From positions 63,835,040-63,899,039 of the forward strand of contig OX578138.1 in NCBI GenBank assembly GCA_951213105.1: DNA of 64,000 bases, written 5' to 3'. Below, one piece after another: positions 35,935-48,065 of this stretch; within the stretch, counting starts at the first letter, position 1, and each line of letters starts with the position of its first letter. A program made the position numbers and the translations under genes. This DNA is from Amaurobius ferox (lineage: Eukaryota; Arthropoda; Arachnida; Araneae; Amaurobiidae). The notes below the pieces were generated by a model. The model was given only the letters and a program-made list of their open reading frames with translations, searched no databases and was not told the origin of the DNA.

Positions 35935-36300
35935 TGAGTGTGGAATGCATTGTGCTATATTTAATCAAGTGATAACGTGATTAAATATTTTATTATATTT
36001 TATTATATTTAGCATAACATCTGTGTGTGTGTGTGGAATGTATAGCGTTATCATTAATAAACGTAATAATACGAATGAATATTGTATTATCTTTAGCATG
36101 GCGTCTGTGTGTATATGGAATGGATTGTGTTATCTATAATAAAGCATTAATGTGAATGAATATTCATTATCATTAGCATGAAGTCTGTGTGTGTGTGTGG
36201 AATGTATTGTGCTATCATTAATGAATATGATAATGTGAATAAATATTATATTATTTTTAGCATGACGTCTCTGTGTGTATTAGATGTATTGTATTACAGT
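35935..36300. repeat. Tandem repeat of about 82 bp, four to five units
   Basis: Units start AGCATGNCGTCTGTGTGTGT and include GGAATGTATTGTGTTATC and AATGTGAATGAATATT. Confidence 0.8.
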
Positions 36301-36802
36301 ATATTTGTAGGGAAAAAACAAGTAAATGCTATCTTTCACAAGATACAACTTCTTTATTAAAAACAGCACCGATTATAAAATGACTGCATTATAATAAAGT
36401 AATAATTTCAGAAGTAATTGATAATATTTATCTCAATTTAAAGGTATGGATGAGCATGCTTTTTGCGAGAAAAATGTTGAAGCATGCAAAAAATCAATTG
36501 CTGTGTACAGAATAACACTCTTAGACGGACAGCAGATCAAATAATTTTGCCGTCACTGCCTGAATTCGATATAACTGGGCACAGATTAGCACTCATGATA
36601 TCAGGAAATGAGCGTATTCAGCGCATTTGAGGAAATAACGATCTTTAAGAAATCAGCAATGGCTCTAATCCGATCTAGCCGAAGTGGTTTTGAGTGACTG
36701 ACATATTTCTTTGTGGATCGTTTGTCTTTTTTTGGACGTTTTTTTAAAACAGCTCGAAATATTAAAATGCCACAATTAAAACAGCTATATTTCAAGAAAT
36801 AA

Positions 36803-38093
36803 CAAGAAAGATCAATCATGCATAAAGCATTGATTATGAAACTCTTTCCAACTTCAATGCAACTTTATTTAAACATCTCTAAAATGCTATACATTCCTCG
36901 GTAATATTTTTAAAATTATCACAATACTACATTAATTTATTATATTTGAAAACTTAAAACTTCATCGAAAAAAATTAAACTTCATTCAAATGACGGCATT
37001 GAAATATAAATTGCCTGGTTTAAACATCTCTAAAATGCGATACATTCCTCGGTAATATTTTTAAAATCATCATAATGCTACAATAATTTATTATATTTGA
37101 AAACTTATCGAAAACTAATAAACTTTATTCAAATGACGTCATCGAAATAGAAATCGCCTCTATATAAAAGCAGCATTTCATTCATAAACATTTTCCCAAT
37201 CCTATCATTCATCACAATACTATAATAATTTATTTTATTTAAAAACTTAAAACCATGGAGGTACAAGTAATTTAACTCTATGCTTAAAACTTCATCGGAA
37301 AAATCGTCTGGTTCTCTGAGTAAAAATCAATGAATGTTTCATTCATATCAACTACATTGTAGACTGCATGAGCTAAATAATTTTGCGTTAAAGAAATGCG
37401 GCAATTCTTATACATCTCATCCTACATATTTTGTTGTTTACATTTTCCATAAGTGAAAATTAGGCTTTGTTGTAGAAATAATCAAAGTTTGATAATCATT
37501 TAAACTCAAATATATTGTAATTGCGTTGTTTCAGTATGTAGATGCACAGAATTGAAGCAAAAATAAAGCGGTTTTTGGACGAATACAACACTAAATATGA
37601 ATTAAAAAAAACTTTAAAAATCATGATTTCGAGACAAGATGGATGCCATATTTTATTTTGAAGTGGGTTACGTGATCTCTTCATATAATGGTCACGTGAT
37701 CTCTTCATATAAAGGGTGTGATTATTATTTTAATTTTTATTTTAAAAACTACTGGATAAATTTTGCTGAAAATTTTTTTATATATTTTATGGGATTATTT
37801 GAATATTTCCTGAAACTTTCGAAGCAATATATGAGTTTTAAATCCGCTTAAAAAATGTTTGACAAATTAGGTCCCATAGGGTTCAATGTATTTCATTTTT
37901 TCAACCCGGGTTCAATCCAAAGCTAATTGCGTGATACTATTCATTTATATTCCCATAGGTCCCACAGACCGTCTGAACAACATACTAAAATTTCATTTTG
38001 ATAGAGTCATTTTTACGACAGTTATTGTGTTAACGGGCAGACAGACAGAATGAACAAAGTCATAAACACTTTTCAACTATGTTGTAAAGTGTT
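36803..38093 (-). repeat. Family A copy
   Basis: CAAGAAAGATCAATCATGC at the left; hairpin AACACTTTTCAACTATGTTG at the right. The terminal 160 bp unit is present more than once (36843-37160). Confidence 0.78.
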
Positions 38094-38270
38094 AAATACC
38101 TAATCGAATTTTATACCCTTGTAAAACTTTCAACGGACTAGAAATAACTCGAAAATAGTTCATAGTCAGCACTTTTAGTTTTCGCTCCTACATCAGCCGG
38201 TCATAAATTTCCAGCCAAAGTAGCAAATAATTTTACTAAATTACTTGGCGTCATATAAACTAAACTTATT

Positions 38271-39493
38271 AACACTTTAAAACAAAGTTGAAAAGTGTTT
38301 ATGACTTTGTTCATTCTGTCTGTCTGTCTGTCCGTTAGCACGATAACTGCCGTAAAAATAACTTAATCAAAATGAAATTTCAGTATGTTGTTCAGACGGT
38401 CTGTAGGACCTATGGGAATATAAATGAATAATATCACCCAATTAGTTTTGGATTGAACCCGGGTTGAAAAAATGAAATACATTGAGCCCTATGGGATCTA
38501 ATTTTTCAAACATTTTTTAAGCGGATTTAAAATTCACAAATTGCTTCGAAAATTTTAGGTAATAGTCAAATTGTTCCATAAAATATATAAAAAAAAATTC
38601 AGCGAAATATATTCAGTAGTTTTTTAAATAAAAATTAAAATAATAATTACACATCTTATATGAAACGATCATGTGACCCACTTCAAAATGATATATGGCA
38701 TCCATCTTGTTTCAAAATCGTGATTTTTTAAAGTTCTTTTTAATTCATATTGAGTGTTGTATCCGTCCTAAAACTACTTTATTTTTGTTTAAATTCTGTG
38801 CATCTACATACTAAAACAACACAATGACAATATATTTGAGTTTAAATTCTCATTCAAATTTGATTATTTCTACAACTAAGCCTATTTTTCACCTATATAA
38901 AATGTAAACAGCAAAATATGTAGAATGAGTTGTATTAGAATTACTGTATTTCTTTAACACAAAATAATTCAGTCCATGGAGTCTGCATGGCTGATATGAA
39001 TGAAATATTAATTGATTTTATAAACAGAAGGACGATTTTTTTCGATGAAGTTTTAAGCATAAAGTTTATGAATTGTAGCTCCATGGTCTTAATTTTTAAA
39101 TAAAATAAATTATTATAGTATTGTGATGAATGAAATGGAGAAAGTTATGAATGAAATCCTGCTTTTATAGAGAGATCCAGGCGTGTTATTTTTTCTATGA
39201 CGTCATTTGAATTTATTTCAGTTGTTTTCGATGAAGTTTTCAAATATAATAAATTATCGTAGTATTATGATAGTTTTAAAAATATTACCGTGGAATGTAT
39301 TGCATTTCAGAGATATTTAAACCAGGCAATTTATATTTCAATGCCGTCATTTGAATGAAGTTCATTTTTTTCAATGAAGGTTTAAGTTTTCAAATATAAT
39401 AAATCAATGTAATATTGTGATAAGTTTTAAAATATTACCGAGGAATGTATTGAATTTTCGACTAAAATTGCATTGAAGTTGGAAAGTGTTTCA
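38271..39493 (+). repeat. Family A copy
   Basis: AACACTTTAAAACAAAGTTG start, CTGTCTGTCTGTCCG tract; the last 20 or so bases of the distal end are lost. Confidence 0.76.
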
Positions 39494-39559
39494 CTTGTTT
39501 AAGATTCGGGGTAACCCATATAAACTTGCCTGGCGGTAATACGTACTTTACAGAGTCCA

Positions 39560-40400
39560 CTTCGACCATAAGCGCTTACATTTCCGTCCCAGTAGCTCAA
39601 CGGTAAAGCACCGGCTGGCCAGTACGATAATCCATGGTTCGATTCCCTGTTGAGAGAGCAAGGTTCTTTACAATGGCGCCCGAAAAAATGAACCCTGTGT
39701 AGGTTAGTGCAAAGATGTCGGAAGTCTGAATGTGACCTTAGTACTACTAGCGTAGATTCAGTAGACTCTGGTATATTAAGAGCCGATTTCAAAATCGTAA
39801 GGTCAAAGGCCACAGAAGGAAATAATATGCAGCATAAAAATAACAGCAGGAAGCTAACCTGAGGTAAAAACAGCAGGAGGTGGTCAGCCAGATTGGCAGT
39901 TGCACATAAATGTAATACGAGTATTAGAGGGTGGAGAATGACGATAAGAGCTTTCATCGGCTGGCCGTTGTTCGATTCCGGGTTGTGGCAGCAAGGTTCT
40001 TTACTATGGCGCCCGAACAAATCATACCTGTGGTTTAGTTCAAAGATGTTGGATATCTGAAAGTGACTCTAGAACGACTAGCGCAGAGTCAGTGGACTCT
40101 GGTATATTGAGCGCTGATTTCAAATCAAGAGTTCAACGACCACGCAGGGAGCTAAACTGGGGGATAAAACTAGCAGCATGAAGGAGGCTAACCTGAGATA
40201 AAAAAAAAATAGCAGTAGGCAGTCAAATTGTCAGTTGCACGCCAATCTAACATTAGGGAGCTGAGAATTCAGAGTCCACTTCAAGGATAAGAGCGCGCAA
40301 TTCCACCCCAGAAGCTCAACTGTAGAGCGTCAGTTGGCCAGTTCGAAGATTCGTGGTTCGATTCCCGGTTTAGGCAACAAGGTTCTTTACAACTTACATT
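39560..40400 (+). repeat. tRNA-like tandem units (three)
   Basis: Cores at 39590-39665, 39955-40010 (A box deleted) and 40305-40385, spaced 340-370 bp with homologous spacers (TGGCGCCCGAACAAAT; GTGACTCTAGNACGACTAGC; GGAGGCTAACCTGAG). B-box-like GGTTCGATTCCCNG in two of the three cores. Same family as 28200-28740. Confidence 0.75.
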
Positions 40401-41172
40401 TCATTTTTTCATTTGTTCGCTTCAAACCTCATTAAACATGTTTAGAATCCGCAAGTTCACTTCACTTCCTAATTTTGTAAAACGAAACAAAATGTCTTGT
40501 ATTAGTATTTCACCATGGAGAAAACATATTGAGCTGCAACACCCGTGGCATTTTAAATGTTACAGCTTTCCTTCCAGCTGAAAAACTTTTAAGAGGTTGA
40601 AATATTAAAATATCTAAATTATAAGCACTATAGTGAAACAACTCAGATCCCGATCTGAAATCCAGTTATATCTCCTTATAGGACTTTCAAAGGAATGCAA
40701 AGTTCTTCTTATAGTTCACAACTAAAACTTTTAATTTTTTAGATGTAAGCATTACAATTATGAAAAAACGGGAAAAATTTTAATATTCTTCCACCTTAAC
40801 AAGACAATTCCTCGAAAACTAAAAGAGCTTTGTAAAATAAAATATTAAACTAAAATCTGGTTTTTCAAATGAACAGTTTTGTAGCATTTTTGTTTATCTT
40901 TCACAGTTCAGAAGATATTTTGTGCGAAAGACATAGCCGAAAAACTGAAATAAAAGACTAAATGTGCTTAAATATATCAATTAAATGTTTTATAATAAAA
41001 CTTTCGAAGCAAAATAAATAGAACTACTATCATTAGGCTAAAATAAGCATCCTGAGATATTTCAGTCTTTCTTTTTCTGATTTTGGCGGTTTGGCGCCAT
41101 TTTAAAATAACCCCAAATTATCAAATAGAAAAACGCTATTTTAAAATTGTAAATTTCACTTAATCTAAAATA

Positions 41173-42486
41173 CACTCTGTTGCAAAAAAAATATATGCAC
41201 CCATAAGAAATTGAGCTACAGCCGCGAAATTCGGTATATATTGTTCGGCATCGTTTGAGGAGATATGCAAATGATTAGAATTTGGAAGCAAAAAAGCTTT
41301 TTATTAAGAAATAGTGGCAACAAGAAGATGACATTTTAGTAAGTGGTAAATCCTCCCCTGACAACTACACAAGCCGATATTCGGTGCAACATAGAGTCAA
41401 TGAAGTTTCTTATGTCCCTTTGCGTAAGGTTCTGTCACAAATGTTGCAACTGGTCAGCTAATTCAGTGGTATTCTGAGAAGTTTGCAACTACCATCCAGC
41501 ATGTTTCAGACGTGTTTTAATGGTGATAGATCTGGGGACCTGGATGACCATGGGAGGATATTAAATAGTCGGAAACATTGTTGAAAAAGTTATACAATAG
41601 GTGGTCGAGCGTTGTCTTGTTGGTAAATGGAATCTGGGTGGCTTGACGGTATAAACAGAACAATGGCTGTCCCACGAGATAGCTCCCCAGACTGGTACAC
41701 CACGTGTGACGACCATGTGCATCTCGACAACAAATGCAGAATCGTAACGCTGGCCAGTCCTCCTCTACACAAGTATGCGGTGGTCATCAGTACTGAGAGA
41801 GAAGCGGGATTCGTCTCTAAAGACAACATACCCCGGACACTGTCCAGACTGGCCGAGCTCGTCACCTATCTAGACGAATCAGCCAATGTTGAGGGGTCAG
41901 TGGTAGGCACTTTAATGGACGTTGACACCTAATCCCACCTTCTGAAAAGTCGCCTCCTTATAGTATCCCTTGATAGAGGATGAGTAGAGAATGGAAAATG
42001 CCTTCGAATAGTGAGCCATTGGTGTGGACGTGGCTCCTCTCCTGACTGAACGATCCGCTAGAGCAGTTATCTGTCTGGGACGTCCTGGGCCTCTTCGACG
42101 GTTACATGTGTCTTTTACGATCCACTGTTGCTAACACCGAACAACTATATCACTCCTAACAAGATGGCGACTGATTTGTCTGCTGGACCAACCAGTTTAT
42201 CTTAGGTCTATGATGCAGCCTCACTCTAAATCCGACAATGATTCGTAGCAAAGCAGAAAAGTTCAGTATCAAAGCAGAAAATCGAATTCCTATTGCCCGT
42301 AAGTGAGAACACCAGGCGTTTTAAATGCTGTATGACGCGTCTTTCTCATGTGCGTTGCATGAGCTTTATTTAACATCATTGGCTCTGACAGATTGATCAT
42401 TTGCACAACTCTTAAAGCGGCATTTACATGCCGAATTTCGCTGCTGTAGCTCAATTTTTTATAGTTGCATATATTTTTGCAGAGTG
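41173..42486 (-). mobile_element. Tc1-like transposon, inactive, third family
   Basis: Inverted repeats CACTCTG(TTG)CAAAAA... including GAGCTACAGC and GCGAAATTCGG, about 60 bp, at both ends, with TA at 41171-41172 and 42487-42488. 1314 bp. Confidence 0.87.
41500..42270 (-). pseudogene. Tc1-like transposase remnant
   Basis: Strongly decayed. On the minus strand YQQDNARPP near 41600-41625 marks the second catalytic Asp region. The rest has many stops and shifts. Limits approximate. Confidence 0.65.
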
Positions 42487-42597
42487 TATGTATCCATTTA
42501 ATGTTATTTTGTGCAACAAAACATAAATTAAGAAAAATTATTATGAATGTGCAAAAAAGTCATGTACTCCTGACATATTTTGTTAATAATTCTACAG

Positions 42598-42724
42598 GTA
42601 CTACGGGAAAAAATTATTCTGGTTGCTGATGATGTCTCAAGCATTTGATAAATTCATGAAGGAGCATATGCCACCCAATCTTCAGCAAATAGCACAGGAG
42701 GCAGTAAATGGGATTAGATCCAAG
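42598..42724 (+). CDS. TOGARAM1: TOGARAM1/crescerin-like gene, penultimate exon
   Basis: Acceptor TTCTACAG and donor AAG|GTAAAC. One completing base plus 42 codons, ending in phase 0. The peptide begins YYGKKLFWLLMM, continues FDKFMKEHMPP and ends VNGIRSK. TOGARAM proteins have a matching C-terminal pattern: Y-Y-G-R-K-M, then F-x-K-x-L-E-K-x-x-P, then a helix ending K-G-L-G. This exon gave the strongest family recognition. It lies between two dead Tc1-like elements (41173-42486 and 42964-44306), only about 110 bp from the first. Confidence 0.78.
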
Positions 42725-43175
42725 GTAAACTCAAGCAATATAATAAATATACAAAGATGGGTGATTAACACTTTTCTCAAATTCGAATATTAACTAGATC
42801 TCGAATATTCGAATATCCTGAGTAGTTATTTCAGACTGTTAATAAATAATAGTTACATTTTTAAATATTATTAATTATTAGTTAATAAATTAATAAAGTA
42901 AAATAATAAATAATTAACTGGAGTGTAATTCAATTCGACTTTCTCCATCGGCATATACTAATACACAGTCCAGTTACATTGTGATCATTATTGTGATATG
43001 AGGAATAACCACCGTGGGCAGCACAGACAGCAGTTAGACGGGCTAGGAATGACTCAATAAGGTGCTGAAAGATGTTCACATGTATGTGGGGCCATTCTGA
43101 CTGAAGTGCATGTTACAGCTGCAAGAGGATGCTTGGTGGAGAATCCATGAAATTAACCAAGGTTTGTATATACTA

Positions 43176-44195
43176 CTATAAACCTTGAGAGCGAACAACC
43201 CGATCGAGGTGGTCCCACAGATGCTCAATTGGATTTAAGTCTGAAGAATTAGAGGGCCAGGAAAGTACTTTGAAGTCTTCATCGTGCTCCTCCAACCACT
43301 TTCGGACAGTTTTCGCTGTGTGACACGTCGCATTGCCGTGCTGGCAGATCCTATCCGTCCCAGGAAAGACAATCAGCATGTATGGGTATACGTGGTCTGC
43401 AAAAATGGGTTCATAACGTAATCGGTTCATAGTGCCTTCCACAAGTATGAGTGGATCCAAAGAAAGCCAAGAAAATATTCCCCAGACCATAAAGCTGCCC
43501 CCACAGCCTTGTGATCTTCCAGCAATGGTTGATGAGTGTTTGTTCTCCGATCTTTCACGCCTTATACGCCAACGTCCATCCGTTCGATGAAGCAGAAAAC
43601 GTGACTCATCGGAAGAGACAATCTTTTGCCAATCAGCGGAGGTCCAATTCCTATACTGCCGTGCAAATATAAACCTTTTCTGCCTATGTACCTTCGTTAG
43701 CATAGGTGCAGTGACCATCCGTTTGCTTCGAAGGCCCATACACAGCAGAGTTCGCTGAACTGTCATTTGAGACACACTTTCGGTAGATCTTCCCGGCCAC
43801 TCAAATTCCTGCTGTAAGCCCTAAGGCCAGCCGAGTGGTCTGGGCCTTCAACACTTCCGGTAGCCCCCTGGTTTATTCGGTCAGTGAGTTGCTCCACTGT
43901 AGCGCGGCGATCAGCCAGCCCTCAAGAGCCTTCGAACACAACGTTTACCTTTCACATCAATGGCGAGTGGTGCTCAGCAGTTTCCGCGTCGATTATTCGC
44001 AATGGTACCATTTATCCCCTGAAGATAATTTTTAACCACGGCAGCACGCGAATAGTTCCCAAACTGCCCTGTTTCGGAAATACTGCCACCCTTGGGCCAA
44101 AGCCCGATAATCATCCATTTTTCCAAATCTGATAAATCGCTCCTTTTAGCCATGACAGCAACGAGAGATATGTTTTCAGAATGCTTACACCACAC
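43176..44195 (-). pseudogene. Tc1-like transposase split by a solo hairpin
   Basis: N-terminal part at 43974-44195 (helix-turn-helix region, MAKRSDLSDLEKWMIIGLW), catalytic part at 43176-43775. IVSSDESRF keeps the first Asp. The second motif reads CQHGNATCHTA, so Asp is replaced by Gly. SSDLNPIEHLWD is kept. The hairpin insertion at 43787-43850 disrupts the frame between the two halves. Confidence 0.85.
43787..43850 (+). mobile_element. Solo 3' hairpin insertion inside a Tc1-like transposase
   Basis: Outer stem GGCCACTC/GAGTGGTC and inner stem GCT/AGC. Target copies ACACTTTCGGTAG (43774-43786) and ACACTTCCGGTAG (43851-43863). It splits the transposase frame of the element at 42964-44306. Confidence 0.82.
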
Positions 44196-44468
44196 CTTAT
44201 ATACCCACTAAGCTAGCTCACGACATGGGCCTTTTTCCATTGGCTACGCGCTATTAACGTTGACGTCAATAGTAGGAGGTGGTCATAATAATGCGACTCG
44301 ACCCTATATATATATATATATATATAAAATACTCAGACCTGAAGATGAATTTAATTCTGATTAATCATCGAATTTGGGCCGGTGCTGTACTTTTTCTCTT
44401 ATCGGCAATATGGCCGTAGTTTTGTTTCTAAGGTGATATTAATATTACTTGAATTTTTATTATTACAT

Positions 44469-44477
<9 letters not shown>

Positions 44478-44535
<58 letters not shown>

Positions 44536-44612
44536 GTATATGTATGTATGTATATATGTATGTATATGTATGTATGTATATATGTATGTATATGTATGTA
44601 TGTATATGTATG

Positions 44613-44644
<32 letters not shown>

Positions 44645-44807
44645 TGTATGTATGTATATATATATATGTATGTATGTATATATATATATGTATGTATGTA
44701 TATATATATATGTATGTATGTGTATATATATATGTATGTATGTATATATGTATATATGTATGTATGTATATATATATGTATGTATGTATATATATATGTA
44801 TGTATGT
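44478..44807. repeat. TA/TATG microsatellite left of gypsy
   Basis: (TA)n then (TATG)n mixtures. The long frames through it encode only Tyr-Ile-Cys/Val-Met or Tyr-Ile-His-Thr runs and are not genes. Same locus as 55670-56095. Confidence 0.95.
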
Positions 44808-45672
44808 TGTGGCGTGGCTCCGCTGAAATCTTACAATTACACATTGGCCGTTAATCGTACTTCTGCACGCCACTTGCTCGATTACCGAGCATATCTCCAG
44901 GTTCTGATTAATTAGAAAATGCATCACGAGAACACACAATAAATACTAATTAAAAGTTAATAAAGCTTTTATTTTAAAATACTTATATTCAAAACTTGTT
45001 ACTTAAAATTTAAAAAACCACAAAATGTCATCTTAATTACATAGAACATATTTACATTCGCTAAGTAGGTATTGGATAATGATCGATCTGATCATTTCCC
45101 CCTCTCTAGTTAAATTAAATATCATAATAGCCCTCAAGTTAGGCAGTTAACTTCCTTATTAAATAATATATATTCTCTGATACTCAGTCTGCAGTGGGAG
45201 AGAACAAACGGACTTACCCCATTTAGGCACTGGCAGGACGGCATCGAGGTGGCACTCATCCGTCGATTTTTGCATGCAGAACCTAACTCTGACAATTACC
45301 AACTGAGTTCTCTCTCAACTCTTCTTCTCTTCGTCGGGATCTCGGACGGCCCCCTGGCCGGGCTCCATAACTGACGCTTGGCCGCTATAGGTTCGAAAAC
45401 CCATAAATTCAGTGACGCGGCCGGGCTCCATCGAATCACTGGATTTGGCCCCTTCCCAAGGGTTGGCTAAAAATTGGGGGGCTCTAGCCCTCTTGCAGGT
45501 GTCCATTTTATTTAAAAATAAGATAGCGTCCTTTGCCATTTTCTCACCACTGCAGCTGGTCTCTTACTCATAGCCAAGGAATGTCAACCGTTCCCAAAGA
45601 GAGAGAGGGGGGGGGGTAATACTTTCTAGAAGTGAAGTGGCGACAGGAAAATTCCAATACTGTCCCACGACA
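44808..45672 (-). repeat. 3' LTR of the gypsy element
   Basis: 865 bp, near-identical to 54801-55669. A purine-rich stretch (minus-strand GGGGGAAG, near 45679-45686) lies just inside it and may be the polypurine tract. The near identity of the LTRs implies a recent insertion. Confidence 0.92.
45315..45539 (-). CDS. Small open frame inside the 3' LTR (twin of 55308-55532)
   Basis: 74 codons starting ATG, ending in an acidic-basic tail (RDPDEEKKS). It is the same in both LTRs apart from one residue, which follows simply from the youth of the element. No family recognised. In the 5' LTR it would lie in the transcript leader only if transcription starts upstream of it. Coding status is doubtful. 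Confidence 0.2.
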   Translation of the reverse strand: MAKDAILFLNKMDTCKRARAPQFLANPWEGAKSSDSMEPGRVTEFMGFRTYSGQASVMEPGQGAVRDPDEEKKS

Positions 45673-48065
45673 CTGGCTTCCCCCAAACAAGGGAAAAGAA
45701 ACCAAGTTTCTTTTTCAAATGCTTAAACTACCAAAAAAATAAAGGGTTACAAATTATGCACAGTATACATATAAAAAGAGATAACAATAACATTTAACAA
45801 TAAAATTATACATTAAATTATATACATAATGACACGCCCTATAGGTATGGAGATATTCTGTCTCTCCAAGTATGTCCAAAGCCTAATTAAGGTGCAATAT
45901 TGTCACTGTCCGTATGGCGTAAATATTGTCACTGTCCGTTGGCGTAAATATTATCACTGTCTAATGTAGCATACTGATTGTACTTTCCAGTCTGTTACTT
46001 GTGTTCACAAAATATGAAAGTTTGTCATGAGAACACATGAATTGGGAACAATTGTTCGTTCACATTATACACTAAAGGATTGATATTGTTCTGTAGGCTG
46101 TGACAAAATTAGTGATATTCCATATGGAAGGAATATTCTCTGAGCAGGATCAGCTGTGACATCACTTTATACAAAGAAGTTGCACTAACTGTGTAAATGA
46201 CGTTGAACTTAACACTGCGAACATGGAGTTGCACTAAGACGTTGCATTAAAATGATAAAAATGCAGTTGCATTACAACGTTGCACTAACGATGAAAATGA
46301 AGTTGCATTGTTTGGTACCCTTTGGTCCAAGGAAGGCATGATTTCGTTTTCGGTTAATGATGCTGCATACATGTGCTGGCAAAGGCTTATGTGAGCTGTA
46401 AAACTACGCCTTTGTTGCTGCAAACGTCTTTATAATGGCAACTTTCGTTTTTTGAAGACCGGATCCGTGTCTGCAAACTTCTGCAGTAATCATAGTTAGG
46501 GTATGTAAATGCACATAGTTTTTTTTCCACAATGTACTTTATCAATATAAAAAAAGCTGATGTAATTTCAGATTAGACATTCTATTCGTACTTTAATATA
46601 CAACTAGACTTAGGAGCTTTGGAGTCCTTGAACTCTGTCCACTGCATTGTACCAGAGAACATTTAACTTTTAATGTTTTCTACATTCTTAACCTACTTAT
46701 TTTACATTAAATACATTTATTTTATCTTAATCACCTTTATTTTACATTAATCATTTATATACATATTCTTTATAGAAATTCTTATTGAACAAGGAATGTT
46801 TGTTTTCTTAAGAATTATTTATTCTTATTTACAAGAGCTCTCTTAAATGTCTTATTTCATTCTAGACCTTAATCAATCACCACAATCTATCCTCTAACCA
46901 TTTCTCTATTCATTCCTAATAATTTTTCTACTAATTTCTACTTAATTCTCTAACCATTTCTCTATTCATTTCTAATTAATTTCTCTAATCATTTCTAATT
47001 AATCCTCTAATAATTTCTCTATTCATTCCTAATAATTTTTCTACTAATTTCTACTTAATTCTCTAACCATTTCTTTATTCATTCCTAATTAATTTCTCTA
47101 ATCATTTCTAATTAATCCTCTAATCATTTCTCAATTCAGTCTTAACCAATTACTTTACTCCATCCTCTAATCACTTCTGTACTAATTTCTACTTAATTCT
47201 CTAACCCATTTCTTTATTCATTTCTAATAATAATCCTCTAATAATTTCTAAACGTTTTTGATTCCCCTCCTTACGTAACACCCGGCTGTCCGGTTTAAAA
47301 TTGCCATCCCCGGTAAAGGCTTGTACCGCCGTATACATCCTACGCTAGCAGCGGTCACTTTTCGTACGACCTGACAAAAGTTTTTTTTTTCTTTTCTTTC
47401 TGTTTACGTGGGCCAATAACAGACGCTGTCTTTGATTCTGTCCTACGGTAATTCTCTCTAATTGAAACCGCGTACGTGATTTGCTTCCGCTTGTCATGTG
47501 ACTAGAGCGAGTAGAGTCGAAAAAAATTCAAAGTCAACGCGGCAGTGTGCTTTCTCTTTGTGTGCTGCACAACGGATTTATACAAATTGGATTACACATA
47601 TTAATTTTTCTGGAAGTTCCGTGAGTGAAATTACTCTTATTTTTTTATTTAGGATTACAGTTTAATGTACTTGTTTCGCTTGGGTGCTTAGATTTGCTTA
47701 CTTAAAGTTTAAATTACTTATTTTAGGAATTAGATTTGCTTAGGTTGTTCGACTGACAGCCGATCGCTCTGTCTGTCCGGTCATTTAAACTTTAGACGCC
47801 TGCATCTCAGTTTATTTTACCTTAACTCCCTAAGTTTTAAATTACGTGAAAGTTTAATTTAATTGCCTCACTTTTACGGTTATTTCTTTAAATTTTATTT
47901 ATAATGGCACGTTAATGATAAAAAATTCTTGTTACATTTCGTTTTACTCCTCTAAGTCTTTACTGAGATAATTTTTACTCTGAATTTATTTTATCGGTAT
48001 TATTTTAACTTATATTTACGTGACCTACGTGTAACTTTAAATTATTTTCCACTGACCTATTCATG
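45673..48065 (-). other. Long non-coding 3' region of the gypsy element
   Basis: 2.4 kb between the pol stop and the 3' LTR with no frame over 60 codons. It contains direct repeats of a TTGTCACTGTCCG motif (45897-45962), a GTTGCACTAA-type repeat (46180-46310) and a pyrimidine-rich array of CTCTAATCATTTCT-like units (46905-47256). An env gene is absent, lost or never present. The 47280-47800 part is less AT-rich and may hold regulatory sequence. Confidence 0.7.
46905..47256. repeat. Tandem pyrimidine-rich repeat inside gypsy
   Basis: Units built on TTCTCTAACCATTTCTCTATTC and TTCTAATTAATTTC alternate in a higher-order pattern that repeats about every 130 bp. Confidence 0.75.

Larger units (their letters stand above)
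42964..44306 (-). mobile_element. Tc1-like transposon, inactive, fourth family
   Basis: Weakly conserved inverted ends (CACAGTCCAGT and TAGGGTCGAGT, with CATTNTNAT following in both), TA at 42962-42963 and 44307-44308. 1343 bp, including the solo hairpin. The right end borders a TA microsatellite. Confidence 0.75.

Noticed and set aside
44382..44939. Long open frames rich in Tyr-Ile-Cys-Met on both strands
   Set aside because: They are translations of the TA/TATG microsatellite and extend only because the repeat lacks stops. The frames at 55526-56158 are the same.
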